In this document: piece by piece, positions 26,101-37,586 of the stretch
How positions within the stretch are numbered: the stretch's first letter is position 1
Layout: each line of letters opens with the position of its first letter
NCBI GenBank assembly: GCA_948567375.1
Contig: OX419761.1
Span: 12,836,501 to 12,900,500, forward strand
Source of the DNA: Lunularia cruciata
Taxonomy: Eukaryota; Streptophyta; Marchantiopsida; Lunulariales; Lunulariaceae
Length of the DNA: 64,000 nucleotides
Reading direction: 5' to 3'
Program-made: the position numbers and the translations under genes
The notes under the pieces: generated by a model
What the model was told of the DNA's origin: nothing
Seen by the model: only the letters and a program-made list of their open reading frames with translations
The model's database searches: none

Positions 26101-29100
26101 ATTTACTCATTCACTATCCTGTGTAATTCACACCTAACTGCGCGTGAACATTTGTCAATCCTTGACGTACACGAAAGAAGTACTAGACCTCAGGCCTGAA
26201 TTCTAGAGTTTCAGAATATCTCGTCCTGATTTTGGATCATCATCTTTGTCTGAAAGCATATATTCTTTCTCTCAGAAGGGAAACCAAATTGCAATTCAAT
26301 TAGCTTGGTTTTTGACAATCAGAGGGCGGTTCGGGAAAGAGACATTCAGATTATCGAGTCCCGCTTTGAGGAGGACAGTGATCAGAGTTCTAAATCTGGA
26401 GCCAGTCCACGGGCAGATTCACCTTTTACAATCGATGAGGATGAGGACCACAGTACGGTCAGTGCAGCTTGTATGAGTGTGAGAATGGCATCCATTCCGT
26501 CTAAAGTATTCCTTCACAGACAGACGTATAGCATTAGTAATGCCATATGAGTACCATCTGGGATTTGCTCATCTACATAGGATACTTTTCAGGAGTAATC
26601 CGATTTCTTTGTTCGGATTCAGTTTCTGCGAGTCTTTTCAGCTACATTCGTGTTGTTGGACTGTTAGCGTTCTTTCTGCTAACAGTCCAACAACACGGCT
26701 TTCTGCTTTACTAACCCGGCCCTTCCTGCTACTTAAATTAAGTTCGTCTCCACCCCGTTTTCAACTGGCTCAACTCCATAACCGTTGGAATATTGCTACA
26801 TCCTCGTGGATGTGAAACCGTATGTCTAGAGACACGCGCCCGCCATTTTAATACCTGTACATGGTATATTTAGACTCTGTAGGTTAAATCAAACCGTGGT
26901 ATCTCTTTACGAACTTTGTTGTGGATCATTGGTTTCCCTTAGTGCCGATATATGTAAGTTTTGAGATTGTGGTATCTAACGTGCAGTTTTGGGTGTAGCG
27001 CATTCTTAACTAGCCTTGCTTGTGACATCATCTGGTTATTTATGTGGCCTTTGCAGCATAAGGAAGATTCCGGGCGTAGAAGTCCAGTAAGCCTTCAAAC
27101 TAAAGGTCAACACCACTCTGGAGAGCAAGAAGCTGGTCGTGTAGGTGGAGACCAAACTGGCGTGAACGAGAATAACTGCTCAGCAGATAAGCAGCACATA
27201 ACTTACAGTGCAAATTCCTATTCGCGAAAGCAATTAAACAGGTTCAAAATTCAGACTCGGAGTCCTAATAGAGGTGGCTTTAATCTCCACGAGGCCCAAG
27301 ATACTGGTAGGGGTCAACTGCCAAAGTATTCCCCCATCTTGGTTCAGACCAAAGGAGATCCAGAAGAGAGACTAGATGAAGATAATCAACGAGAGGCGGA
27401 GTTTGGACTAGGGCAATGGGAAAGTGATGAAGAGATACACTCGCATTTACCAAGGTACGAAATTGGTACAGATTCTACACAAGAACGTCAATCATGTCAG
27501 TCATAGTCGGTTTTCAGGAGGACGAGGTGTCTGAACTTGATGTGAAAACATGGAGAGCTGTCCGCAGAAACTTTGAACCTCTTAACACAGATCATGAATT
27601 GAGTTGTAAAACAATTATAATCATGTGTGCTCCAAAACATCTCGATAGTGACTGCGAGTTTGCTTTCAGCCCATCTCCTATTTACGTGAAGCGAGACTCG
27701 AGTCATGTACCCGCGGTGCCCAACACACATGAACACACATGAAATCTGCTCAACACACATTAACACACATGAACACACAGGTCTGGACGAAGGTAGACAG
27801 ACCAAAATTCTGTGTTGTGTATAGGTCGGTTTAAGGTTTTGCCAATGCCTCTCCTCCCCTTAACACGACAGATTGACACCCAGCTCCATTTCTTGTAGGT
27901 GTGACATTGAAACCGCATGGCTGTGTCCAATCCCAAATCGTCTTACATTTGACTTCGTTAAACAGTCTGACTACCTTAAAACCACACAGCCTTGAACCTT
28001 GAAGCCATAGCGAGTTTGTCCGGCCATCTTGGAATCATTTGTTCTTTTCATTGTCCTCCATGTTTATAAAGCCAGAGTGCAAGAATGCTGGCGGCCGATT
28101 TGAACGATCAAACTGAAAGCAGTGGTGTGGCATGCGTTTGTCACTAGAGCAAGAAGTAACTGACAGGTGTTTCTTCCTGGTTCCTGGTGTATTATAGAAC
28201 AAAGGATATCCGTTTCTTGGCAACAAGCACAGTCATACCAGCTCTACACCTCGCAGTAGCTGAATATTTTTCTGTTACAGGCTGTTCAAGTCTGAACAGA
28301 GCAGGAAATTGTCTGTTATCAACATGCTTTACAATACCATCCAAACGTGCTATGACCTTTTGGCACCAGACACCTTGCTTTGCATTAACAGAATAGGGAC
28401 ATTCTCCATTTTACTAGCTCAACGGCCGTTAAAGCGCTAGGCATGCGTCTTCCTTCGTTTCGCCAGTTAGGTCAAATTCGATCTGCTGTCAATTAGATCT
28501 GGAGCTTAACATTGGAACAGTTTTCCGTCTTATTTGGTAACTCGAGGATGTCATGTTACATGTTGGTCGTCTGGTTTCAGGCATCCTGGAGAAGGAAGTC
28601 ACGATGAAAAGACATCATTTCATCACCTTCAGTCATGTTGTAATGCAATGACGTCTGCAGTGCATCAGCCTTTATGTGTCTTGGCTGCACGTTCTCCCTT
28701 GACATTAGCCTCCGAGTCTCAAGGAAGCGCGAGGCTTAGACCCTTGTTCCTCCTCGTGCTGTTTTTCTTTTTGGTTGATTCCAGGACAATTATACTTCAC
28801 GAAAGCAAGTAACCATTCCTTTTGTCTTCAGACATGCTAACTTGGTTTGTGACAGTGCTGAAGGAGGCGCACAGGCACCTAACCAGCGATAGTTTCCTTG
28901 GTACCTGTTCCTCGTCCTATTGAACACCCATAATTTATCACAGTTCTCGAATTAGAGAACTCTCGGATGTTTCATCACAGTGCTGAAAGCTATTCCTTGT
29001 ACTTCCTCAAAGAATCTGAGTTGTCACTCTTTTTCATACTTTAATTTGTGACTTTTGTTACTCAGCCAGATTCCCTGGGTTTTGTTTGATCATTTGATCA

Positions 29101-29472
29101 ATTCGCTTGAGAGTTGTGAACTGTGTTGCTACAGGGCTATAAAGGTCGTCAGAGTTGCGCGTTTCGATTATGAACTACAGTAACGATCGTACGCGTGCTT
29201 TGAACTTGAGGATCTTTATTCACTATTCGCGCAGTTTGAAAGCTTAGCAGATGCATTGAGCGCTTTGAACAGCAACATAAAACCGTTGAAAACTTTCCCG
29301 CAAAAATATATAAATTTTAACTTACACAGAAACTTTTGGATGTAGGAGCTATTTCAAGGAGAAGAAGGATCAAGGAAGCCATGTGGTGGACCTCTTCAGC
29401 GACGACGGGAGCGAAGAAAGTAAGATATTCAAAGAATTGGATGCAGAAATCGATGAAATTATCCGTCTTTGA
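14176..29472 (+). CDS. DZIP1/Iguana-like ciliary zinc-finger coiled-coil protein
   Basis: About 27 exons encode roughly 1150 residues. Well-supported exons: 14176-14596, 15193-15311, 15605-15769, 16045-16128, 16251-16301, 16814-16912, 17602-17664, 18189-18227, 18411-18515, 18909-18968, 19154-19216, 19381-19425, 19855-19914, 20362-20712, 20840-20890, 22523-22608, 22710-22803, 24534-24617, 25080-25285, 25396-25465, 25715-25782, 25909-26035, 26323-26457, 27057-27454, 29346-29472. Less certain: 19741-19752, about 20054-20092, and 20940-21182 (start). The N-terminal DZIP1 domain shows RIDWRTLHTVEVDRIVREV and FRLAQLM/VEYLLHVQELL. One C2H2 finger follows (Cys267, Cys270, His283, His288, ending HVARRHP), then long coiled coils. 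A later conserved block holds RIDEQLGGELRKFGF and ALEKQYKSRAG, and the C-terminus is acidic. In animals DZIP1 proteins act at the basal body and ciliary transition zone. Here a role in sperm flagella is inferred. Confidence 0.88.
19741..19752 (+). other. Putative 12-base microexon of the DZIP1-like gene
   Basis: The 12 bases follow a CAG acceptor and precede a GT. They keep phase 0 on both sides and code for L-Q-E-E, which continues the heptad-like pattern between exons 19381-19425 and 19855-19914. The downstream GTCCCA donor is weak, so the exon may instead be absent. Confidence 0.35.
21605..21712 (+). repeat. Three copies of a 19-base pyrimidine-rich repeat in an intron
   Basis: The unit TCTACCGTGTTATCCTCT starts at 21605, 21676 and 21694, the last two adjacent. 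A degenerate TTATCCTCTTCGTATTT also recurs between them. It sits in the long intron 21183-22522 of the DZIP1-like gene. Confidence 0.75.
23204..23245. repeat. Perfect intronic hairpin, 15-bp stem
   Basis: Arms 23204-23218 and 23231-23245 are exact reverse complements around a 12-base loop. It lies in the intron 22804-24533 of the DZIP1-like gene. Confidence 0.85.
23623..23642. repeat. CT dinucleotide microsatellite
   Basis: A short run of CT units sits in the DZIP1-like gene intron 22804-24533. It has the look of an ordinary simple repeat. Confidence 0.8.
24236..24272. repeat. Intronic hairpin, 16-bp stem with one mismatch
   Basis: Arms 24236-24251 and 24257-24272 pair across a 5-base loop; one position is an A/G difference that would be a wobble pair in RNA. 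Same intron as the 23204 hairpin. Confidence 0.8.
26649..26697. repeat. Perfect intronic hairpin, 20-bp stem
   Basis: Arms 26649-26668 and 26678-26697 are exact reverse complements around a 9-base T-rich loop. The element lies in the intron 26458-27056 of the DZIP1-like gene. Arm length is near small-RNA size, but loop and stem are shorter than typical plant miRNA precursors. Confidence 0.88.
27721..27779 (+). repeat. AACACACATG-type short tandem repeats
   Basis: Five or so copies of an AACACACAT/AACACACATGAA motif occur in a row within the last long intron of the DZIP1-like gene. No coding or RNA function is visible. Confidence 0.75.
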
Positions 29473-30456
29473 TATGAGAACTGTAACCAAGAATACATAC
29501 GGTAGATAGTTCATTGCTCTATGAACTTCTTCCCACCAAAGAATTTGGGACTATGCGTAGCTCTAGAAAGTAGTGCTACTTTTTCTCATTGTCAACACTA
29601 TCGTCTGAGTTGAGTAAATATTGCTACAAAAATGATGAATTAGATTTACATGTATGCTTTGATTGTGAAAATAATTGGGCAGATATTCTAACAGAGTGCA
29701 GTATGTGCTGCCGGTTTGGTGTACATATTGTGACTCTCAGGTTCACGACCCAGGTAGGTTGCATTTTCTTTTCCTCTTTGAGAATCCATCCACAAAACAC
29801 AACTCCAGTATGACTCTTCCAAAGGTAGTGGTGCTTCGCACTCCTTGAAGATCCACAAGGCATATGGCTTCAGCTTGACCCGTCTAGGGTTTTCTGTTTT
29901 CCATGCCTTCTGTACCTCCTCTGGGCAATGGAGCTGCAACATGACGAGATCGTATCCTGTTCCTTGGTGACTCTTGTACTTCAAGTAACTTTGTTGTGAG
30001 CCGGTGCGAACTCATGAAGCCAACATCTATCCAGTGTTCAACAAGGTATGATAGGCTTTTGCTCATGCAGCTCGTCATAGTCATAACTTGCTCCGCAGCT
30101 TCCGTATCTCCGTATCCATGTGACAATCCAGTCACATGGAAGGCCATAATCGAAACAATTTGCTCGCATTGACATGCGTGGCAGCAGTCAATCCTGAGCA
30201 TGGCTGTCTCCTGGTAATAAGTCTTTCAACCGAACTTCTCCTGCCTCAGGAGCAGATGTCCTCTCAGCTCCTGAATCCTCCTCAGGATCTTTCTAGAAGC
30301 TTAAAGCCTTTCTTACTTTGAATCCCTGCTCCAACAGCTTCTAACCCAAGAACGTCACACAACAATGTCGTTCATCTGTACAGGAAACGATGTTTTGTTA
30401 GCAGTTCAGGACGTACATAAGAGATCGTAACTCCCTCGGAGCTCGTCGCCTTAAAC
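29473..30456. other. Convergent intergenic spacer between DZIP1-like and DELLA genes
   Basis: This spacer of just under 1 kb lies between two stop codons facing each other and should hold both 3' untranslated regions. Overlapping minus-strand open frames at 29624-30201 show no recognisable domain. Confidence 0.5.
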
Positions 30457-32115
30457 TCAAGAGCAATGCCATGCAGATGCTGCAATCAAAGGTCGACTGT
30501 GCCATCCTAACGTGAGGCAACCATTGTTCTCTTCAACCCTGTACCCGTCTCCTGGGAACAAGGTCAACAACATGCTGGCTTGCTTGAAAGCATTAGAGCC
30601 AAGATGCCTGAGTTGGAAACCTGCTTCTATCATGCGTCGCCTCCAGTGCACCAGTGACTCATGACGCTCAACGCGGTCAGCACCTTCACAAGCGACAATG
30701 TTGCAGATCTCCCTTCCCACATACATTTCGGCCAATAATTGCTCTGAACTTTGTGAGGAAACGTTGCAAGCCTCGAGAGAATCGAACATAGTGCTGTAGT
30801 GGTGCAAAGCTTCCATAAACCGCTCAAGAAAGATTGGACTGTTATGGTTCGCTTCGTGCTCTACCAAAGTCACAATCTTGGGACTCAAACTCCGCATGGA
30901 CTGGAGCACTTCGTGCACAGCCGGAACAGAATTGTTGTCGTTGTTCAGCAAACGGTGCAGCTGCATAACAGAATTCACTGCCACTGCTTCCCCTTGACGT
31001 ACTTGGAGCATCCAGGGCTTGACATCATCCAATTTCTGGGCATACACCCCGCGGAATTCAAATTCCACGCTTACGGCTTTGGCAAGTTGGGCGAGCTTCA
31101 TCCCAATCTCCTGCAGCACATCATTCCCACTCTGGTGCGGTGGGCCGATTCCTGTCAACCTTAAATATGGAGGGCCCCCAGGTCGCAAGGCAAGGGCTTG
31201 AATGAGCGCCGGCCACTGCAGGCCGTGCATCAGATTGCAGTCAATCACGTGAATTCTTTTGTGATTCTGGACAGCCTCCAAAATTGCCTGATTCGCCGTA
31301 AAATGAGCAAACTTGAGGTATGGACATGATTCATAAAAATGAAAGTGCAAAAGCTCTGTCAGAGGATCGCTAGGGGGTTCGGCACTGATTCCGAAGATAC
31401 GCTTGGCGAGAGCTTCGACGAAATAAGCAGCTACCTTACCCATGGGACCGCGCTGGGGGGTTGCTAGCATCTGAATGCGCCTGACTGTCTCCTCGGCCAT
31501 TCTTACATCATTCCTCTGCACAGCTTCTGCGCAAGCCAGAAGCAGGTGGACTAGACGCACCCCTGAATCTTCGACTCCATTGTCTTCTTGAGGACACAAA
31601 CCTCCAGCCATCGACTCAGTGAAATCTTCCGTTGTGTACATGTCTGGCATAACAGCTGCTGCAGGGAAACTCGGTTGCAGGGGCGCTTGAGAATCCATTG
31701 AATCCAGGCTCGACTCCATGGACACAAAGGAAGAATGGGTAGGAGTTGGGCTATGCTGCTGCTGCGTATGCAGATGAGCTTGAGAAGAAGAAGGCTGCAG
31801 CTCGTCGATCATGCATTCAATCCAGCCCGCCAGATCTGCTGGGTTATAATGTTGCACGGCCTCGCCCGAAAGCTGAGAGATTGGCACGTCCTGAGAAACA
31901 CCCAGTACTGTGTCAAGCTGCTGTTCTAGTCTCAGACCCATATCTCCAGAGTGCACATTATTGTACCCCCCTGTATGCGCTAGAAGTTGGTCCACTCCAG
32001 CAGCTCCGCTCTGCTGTCTGTACTGAGAAGATAGTGTTACTCCTGTAAGGTCGGAAGCAGATGATGCAGAAGAACGGGCACGAACTCGCCTAGCGTATGC
32101 GTCAGAGGAATCCAT
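30457..32115 (-). CDS. DELLA: DELLA-type GRAS transcriptional regulator
   Basis: A single exon codes for 552 residues from the ATG at 32115; an in-frame ATG at 32244 would add 43. I prefer 32115 because MDSSDAYARR begins a typical low-complexity leader, while the upstream extension is Cys/Phe-rich and unlike the family. The N-terminus keeps degenerate copies of the three receptor-binding motifs: VDQLLAHTGGY at residues 41-51 (for DELLAVLGY), LRLEQQLDTVLG at 61-72 (for LExLE) and VQHYNPADLAGW at 87-98 (for TVHYNP). A Ser/Thr/Gln-rich spacer follows (about 107-145). The GRAS domain runs from about 185 to the end: VRLVHLLLACAEAVQ, HVIDCNLMHGLQWPAL (VHIID-type), LRLTGIGPP, VEHEANHN, and RVERHESLVHWRRRM before the SAW region. 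DELLAs restrain growth and couple light, stress and hormone cues in the nucleus. The GRAS part looks intact. Bryophytes lack the GID1 gibberellin receptor, so hormone-triggered degradation is not expected here. Confidence 0.96.
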   Translation of the reverse strand: MDSSDAYARRVRARSSASSASDLTGVTLSSQYRQQSGAAGVDQLLAHTGGYNNVHSGDMGLRLEQQLDTVLGVSQDVPISQLSGEAVQHYNPADLAGWIECMIDELQPSSSQAHLHTQQQHSPTPTHSSFVSMESSLDSMDSQAPLQPSFPAAAVMPDMYTTEDFTESMAGGLCPQEDNGVEDSGVRLVHLLLACAEAVQRNDVRMAEETVRRIQMLATPQRGPMGKVAAYFVEALAKRIFGISAEPPSDPLTELLHFHFYESCPYLKFAHFTANQAILEAVQNHKRIHVIDCNLMHGLQWPALIQALALRPGGPPYLRLTGIGPPHQSGNDVLQEIGMKLAQLAKAVSVEFEFRGVYAQKLDDVKPWMLQVRQGEAVAVNSVMQLHRLLNNDNNSVPAVHEVLQSMRSLSPKIVTLVEHEANHNSPIFLERFMEALHHYSTMFDSLEACNVSSQSSEQLLAEMYVGREICNIVACEGADRVERHESLVHWRRRMIEAGFQLRHLGSNAFKQASMLLTLFPGDGYRVEENNGCLTLGWHSRPLIAASAWHCS

Positions 32116-32990
32116 TAACAGCAGAAAACTCTCACTTCGCAGGCAACCAGCTCGAAAGCAGAAACAGGCAGGATAATTTAGATATGCACACTCAAAGGGA
32201 GATAAGGACCGAAAAACTGGACCAGCTGACGTGTGCAGAGGCACAAGATAAAGCTGTCGGGCTCAGTTAAGTGGAAGGGATTTTGCTACTCCCTTGACGA
32301 CCTGAGGTGGTCTATTGAGCAGCAGTCCTCAAGTGATTTGGGCTCACTTGGTGGTCAGTTTGATCACTGATCGCTTTACAACCTGTATAGGTCTGATGAA
32401 GGAGAGCAAAAGCTAGCGGGTAGATGTTTCGAGTTCTGTAACAAGAGCAGTCACTATTCGATTGAGAGCTTTTAGGATTCTGAGGTCTTAAGAGAGATAG
32501 AAGACGATGACAGAATCTTCGATCTTATCAAGAAAGATGGAGGAAGACGGGAGGCGTCAATAGTCGAAGAAGATGCGAGGAAAGGAAGACGAGAGAGACC
32601 CCTATCGCGCTCTGGTTCTCCGTGTGAGAGAATGAATGTATGGAGATAATGAACAATGGGCAGGCTATTACGAAGGGGGCAGGAAGGGGGACACTGAATG
32701 TCTTTCCTTGCTGATCTGGTGTCCTGGAGCAAGCAGTTTGGAAGGATAGGAGCCGGGGAGGAATAGAGTGAGGAACAAGGTTGGCTCGGTGAGAAGAAGA
32801 AGGCCCGGCCAGTAGAATGGGGGATAGCTAAAGGGGCGGCGAATTGCCTCCGTGAGTAGAGGAGAGAAAGCACAAGCCTTCCAATCTGCCCAGGCATTCT
32901 GTCCTCTTTTGCTGAGTATCCTACTTCCGTTTCCCCTTTCACTTCCGAAGCTCTGAGTTGAGCAGCCGCCGCACTTTCATGGATCCCTCT
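32116..32990 (-). promoter_or_regulatory. Probable 5' leader and promoter side of the DELLA gene
   Basis: On the minus strand this stretch is rich in pyrimidines and includes an open frame at 32942-32472 whose product is Ser/Pro/Leu-rich and unlike any family. If transcribed, it would be an upstream open frame ending 228 bases before the in-frame ATG at 32244. A long leader is plausible but cannot be proved from sequence. Confidence 0.3.
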
Positions 32991-35900
32991 CCCCCCTTAA
33001 CCAAAGTGGACAACTGCAAACTAGAGCTTGGATGGGATCGCTACCAACTGCTGGCCACTTCAACAGAGGGTGCAATTTGCAGCTTTTCCCTTCTCAGCTA
33101 TTAACGTAAACATAGTACAGTAGAAACTTATGTAACCTGGCTACTCGTTTCCAGACAGGGAAGCTGACATTTGAGGAACCAGTGTCGGCCAAGCATTGGC
33201 ATTGATGGGGAAGTGTGTCAGTTTAACCACTGGTTGCTCCCTATGTGTCCTGTATTGTGAGCCCCACATACCTGGGGTTCCGCAGGGGGTGAAACACCTT
33301 TAATGGGACTTCAAAAGTTGTAACAATAGGTAATCCGCAAAGGAGTTGAGCAGTTAAATTACCTCACTATGAAGTTTTACATGCTTGGAGGATAAACTTT
33401 CCTCTTTCTTTTGTTGGTTGCTGGCTAAGTGACTGACTTTTCCAGGCGATCAGGGAGTGCACCACGAGAGGTGGTAGACCCCTCCTTAAGTCTTGCGCTT
33501 CCAAAAGAGGGAAGAGAAACTTGAGAGATTAATTTTCATTATCTTCTCAAAGATCCTTACAATGCGAGCTAAGCGAGGCAAACGAGCCGAGTGCCTGCTC
33601 TGCTGTTTCACCAATGGATGGAGTTGGCAGCGCAGCATACTCCGGGAGGAGCAGGGACATGGGCGGTTGTAGCCCGACTCTGTGATCTGCCATGTGGCCC
33701 CAGCTCCATGGGGGGGCAGGAGGAATTCAAGAGCATCGGCTGCTCCTCGCCTCCGGCCGGCTGCCCGAGTTCAGCCCTGCCTCCCGTTTCCCAATCCCTT
33801 ATTAAAAAATTACTCAACTTTTATCATCCGCATCTTGTCTCCACCAGCCTTCCCTTGCGGTGAGAAATTAAGCCGGACTTCCCCGCTAAGATCGAGTTAA
33901 ACCTTAAACTCAAATAGACTGATATTTCATTTGTACCAGTTGTCGAGGTATCTAGGTTAGGCAGTCCCGTCACAAATTGCAGGTACAAGAGTTGTGGCAG
34001 ATGAAAGCTCGTACTTCCCCACCACCTGCACCACTCCGAAGCCCATGTTCGAGCAATCGTCCATGACATCAAGGCTCGTCACGATCACTTGTAATTTCTC
34101 TGTTCGGCTGCCGTCGAAGGCAGCCCCGGAGCCCAGCCCTGACCCTTGCCGTGCTCTTACTTTACGCCCAAAGCGTTTTGCTGGGGCTCGGAATTGAGCG
34201 CACGATCGTCTTCTGCTCTGCTGAGATCGCGCTCTTCATTCCCCACTCCTCTGCACTGCTACTCTAGTCAGTGAGTCAGTCATCACCCGGGCAGACAAGA
34301 CTCCTTGTGCCTCGTAACCCGCCGACCCAAAAAGGGTTGACTTATCAATACTCAGAGTATCTACTTCTCCCTTGCCGCAGTAAGTGAACTCCCAGCTGAG
34401 GTAGGTCATATCCTTGCCAGTCCCGTAGTTCGAGCAGCCATGCCAACCTTTTCCCCGTAGTTGCGTGGCCCCGTTAATCTATTTTGTGCTTTTACAATAT
34501 TGAGATGGGCCCCCACCCAAGCCTTGCGCTTAAACCCTAGACTACGTTGTACTGTGTAGTCATGCTTTCTAATCCCAGAATTACTACCGTTGTTCCAAGG
34601 AAAGTGTTCATTTCTGCTGCCGAAATTCAGAATATATCTTTCCGTGGGAATCATAAGCGGGCTGCAGACGAACGTCCAAGGAAAAGCCAAGGATTATTTG
34701 AGAGAATGTTTTTCCACAAAATAGTGTCAACGATTGAGTTCAAATATAATCTGAGAAATGGAAATTCTGCTCGTCCAGCGCGTAGTAGGTCGTACCTTCT
34801 ATATATATACACTGCGCATGTCGTACCGCGTAGTTTCTCTTGATCCAGTTTGGTCTTTTATTGACGAAGAAATCAGGATGACCAATTGCAAAACCAGGGT
34901 TTCCTCTCATGGAATACCGGGGCAGAGGAGTGTCAGAGGTGTGTATAGCGCACACGGTTTTGGCATGCCATCGCTCATTTCTCGATTTTAGGACCTACTT
35001 TAATATTGCAGACCAACGATGCCCAACAATATAGGCCAAGTCACCAGAGAGATATGTTGTCTTCAGGGAAGCAAACGTTGCAACTTCTTCTGTACAGTTG
35101 CAGATTTAATGACTTCAGTTTTATTCCTTACGAAGTTCCAAGTTCTTGTTTCACCAAGGATGGAAAAGAAATTTCTGAAGAGTGTGTTATTGCAGGGTTA
35201 GTGCCGAAGGACAGTGAACGGCTCTATCGACCATGAGATAAGTTACATCACCAGTTTCTAACTAAACTCATGTTGTCCCAAGGGAAGCACAACATTCCAG
35301 ATTTCTCTTGTTGGTACAGTGATTGCATTTTACGGTCTTCACTGTTCATTGGAGCCTAGATCTTTTCCCGTACAGAGTCGTAGGGGTACACAAGGACCGT
35401 ATACTTGATTTCAGAAAGAAAAGGCGACCGCGTAGGATAACAAGAAGGATGGGAAGAATTTCGGAAAGAGTTGTGGACATGTTTAGACTGATATTCAAAC
35501 CATTGTCGAGCAATCGAAACAGTCTCCCCTTCGATATACATTTTAGATTGTTCTGATCGGTTTTGACATTTGGGTTCCACATCGTAAGCTTTCTGTAACC
35601 GCATGAGGGCTCTCCGTCGGTATTTGTTATGGTTAGAGATCAATACTCATCAAGATATGGCCAAGAAAACCGAGGAATGTTCATATCCACACCAGGATCA
35701 TTTTGCCCATTTTACGAGCAGGACAAGTTGTCTACAGTTAGCTGCACAGCAATTTCTCCTGAACTGTTTGGAAAAATGAAACACTGTTGTTCAAATCTCC
35801 CTTGAAGAGATCTCTTTTCGTCTTCCGGAGGAAAGAGTGGTCATATACTGTGAGAAGAATGGCATCATACAAAGGAAAACAAGGTTGCACTACATACATT

Positions 35901-37586
35901 GCAGCCATCTGACCGGCTAATATGAAATCTCTCCCATGAAGATAACAAAAGATTTCAAAGGTAAACAGTTTCGCATGCTTACAAGGAAAGTATACTGTCA
36001 CACAAGAGATTTATCATATCTTGGATGGCTTTGGAGGGGTCATGCTACAACCAACCGTTGTTGTTGGTGTGCTGATGTAGTGGACTTATGCAGGAACATT
36101 GCCTACCACTGTTAATTACATCTTAGAATTCTATGGTTTTCATCAGGTCTTTATTTGACAGCTAATCTTCGTTGTTGTTTCTTTTGGTGCTTCTTAAGGA
36201 CTTAGAGAAGACTTTGCAGCAATTTGCAACATTGCCTACCTCCTCTGCAAACACCTGGGCAAGTTCTACCAGACAGTCTTCTTCCCATTTTGGTGTGCTG
36301 AAAGCCGGCAGTACACACGCCAAACTCCAAAGTACACATGACATAAGCAATGGTGTACATGTTGATATAACTTTCATTCCGATTTCTGCCAGCAATTCTT
36401 AATTCCTCTACAGTCTCTATCTTCATCAACTTCAAGAGAAATCCCTTCTCCAGCCCAGCCCTACCTCCTGCTGGTCAGCATCCAGCGAGAAGGTACGTAG
36501 TGTACTCCACTTTCTCATCTCCCCTCATGGTCAGGCTTTTCGTCAATTGCGATCATACCACCCAACATCCATTCAATCCTTCACCACTCACTAACCCCCT
36601 GGAATGTTCACGCAACACGTATTCCCATGGAAAGGCCCCCTAAGCATTCCTGTTCAAGAACAAACCCGCCCTCCCTTTCACCCTCTCTCTCACTCACTAC
36701 AGTGCAAGTGACGTTGAACCTTCCCCCTCTTCTACTCTTCAACAGGGTCAGATGAGGTAAGGTGAGGTGATATAGAGACACCTCTCCTGCCTGAGGCTCT
36801 CTGCCCGTCTTTCGTAATCACACACACGTGGACTAGAAATACGTGCCACCAAGATAAACGGTGAGTGCTCGTTCTCCTTGAACCTGCTCCATCCCAGGTC
36901 CATCTCCGGGTCAGATGTCCCTCTGCCCAATGTTCTCATGAGGACGAGGTGAATGTGAATCGTCTCGTTCGTGGTTCCCTATATCAAGGAATGTCCACTT
37001 TTTGCCATTTAGAGTAGTTTCGAGGACAATAATAGAACTATATGCCCGATTCCCAACGCCTAGGGTTCTTTATCATTATTTTATTAGCCCAATAGGCAGG
37101 ACTCTCACAGACAGGAAGTCAGCACGTTGGTACGTCTGTGTTTCCCAACTCCTCCTTAACCGTGGTCAAAACTACGGCAGGGGTGAACAGAGCTGCTCGC
37201 TGGCTTCGCCGGACGTGATAAACTGTTCGCATGACGGGGCAACCAGTCGCAAATTACGGACGGAAACCCGCGGTGAGATAGAAGACGGGTCCGGTTACTC
37301 ACCTCGAGTTACTGTAGTGCACCAGTAAACACCCCTAATGTATTTGGCCCGACCTGCTAACTTGGCGGAACTGACGTGACACTCTATTTGCGTCATACCA
37401 ATCCACCTGACGTGAACTACGGACCCCGAACCGGCTAAAAGAAGCCAGGATCAGTGTAGTGGACAAAGCACCGGCGAGTGCAGCTGGTGGAGAGATCCGC
37501 GGCGGGTACAGAAACCGGCACCGCAGACGGGAAGGTATATGTGATCCTCAGAATGAAATCTCTGACGCGAGGAGAATGAAAACTCA

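Noticed and set aside
27721-27779. CRISPR-like short repeats
   Set aside because: The units are adjacent simple repeats with no spacers, in a eukaryotic intron.
32472-32942. 156-codon minus-strand open frame upstream of DELLA
   Set aside because: Low-complexity Ser/Pro/Leu product from a pyrimidine-rich leader; not a supported protein.
33591-33863. Plus-strand open frame with many Pro/Gly/Cys
   Set aside because: Locally GC-rich chance frame with overlapping frames on both strands and no family match.
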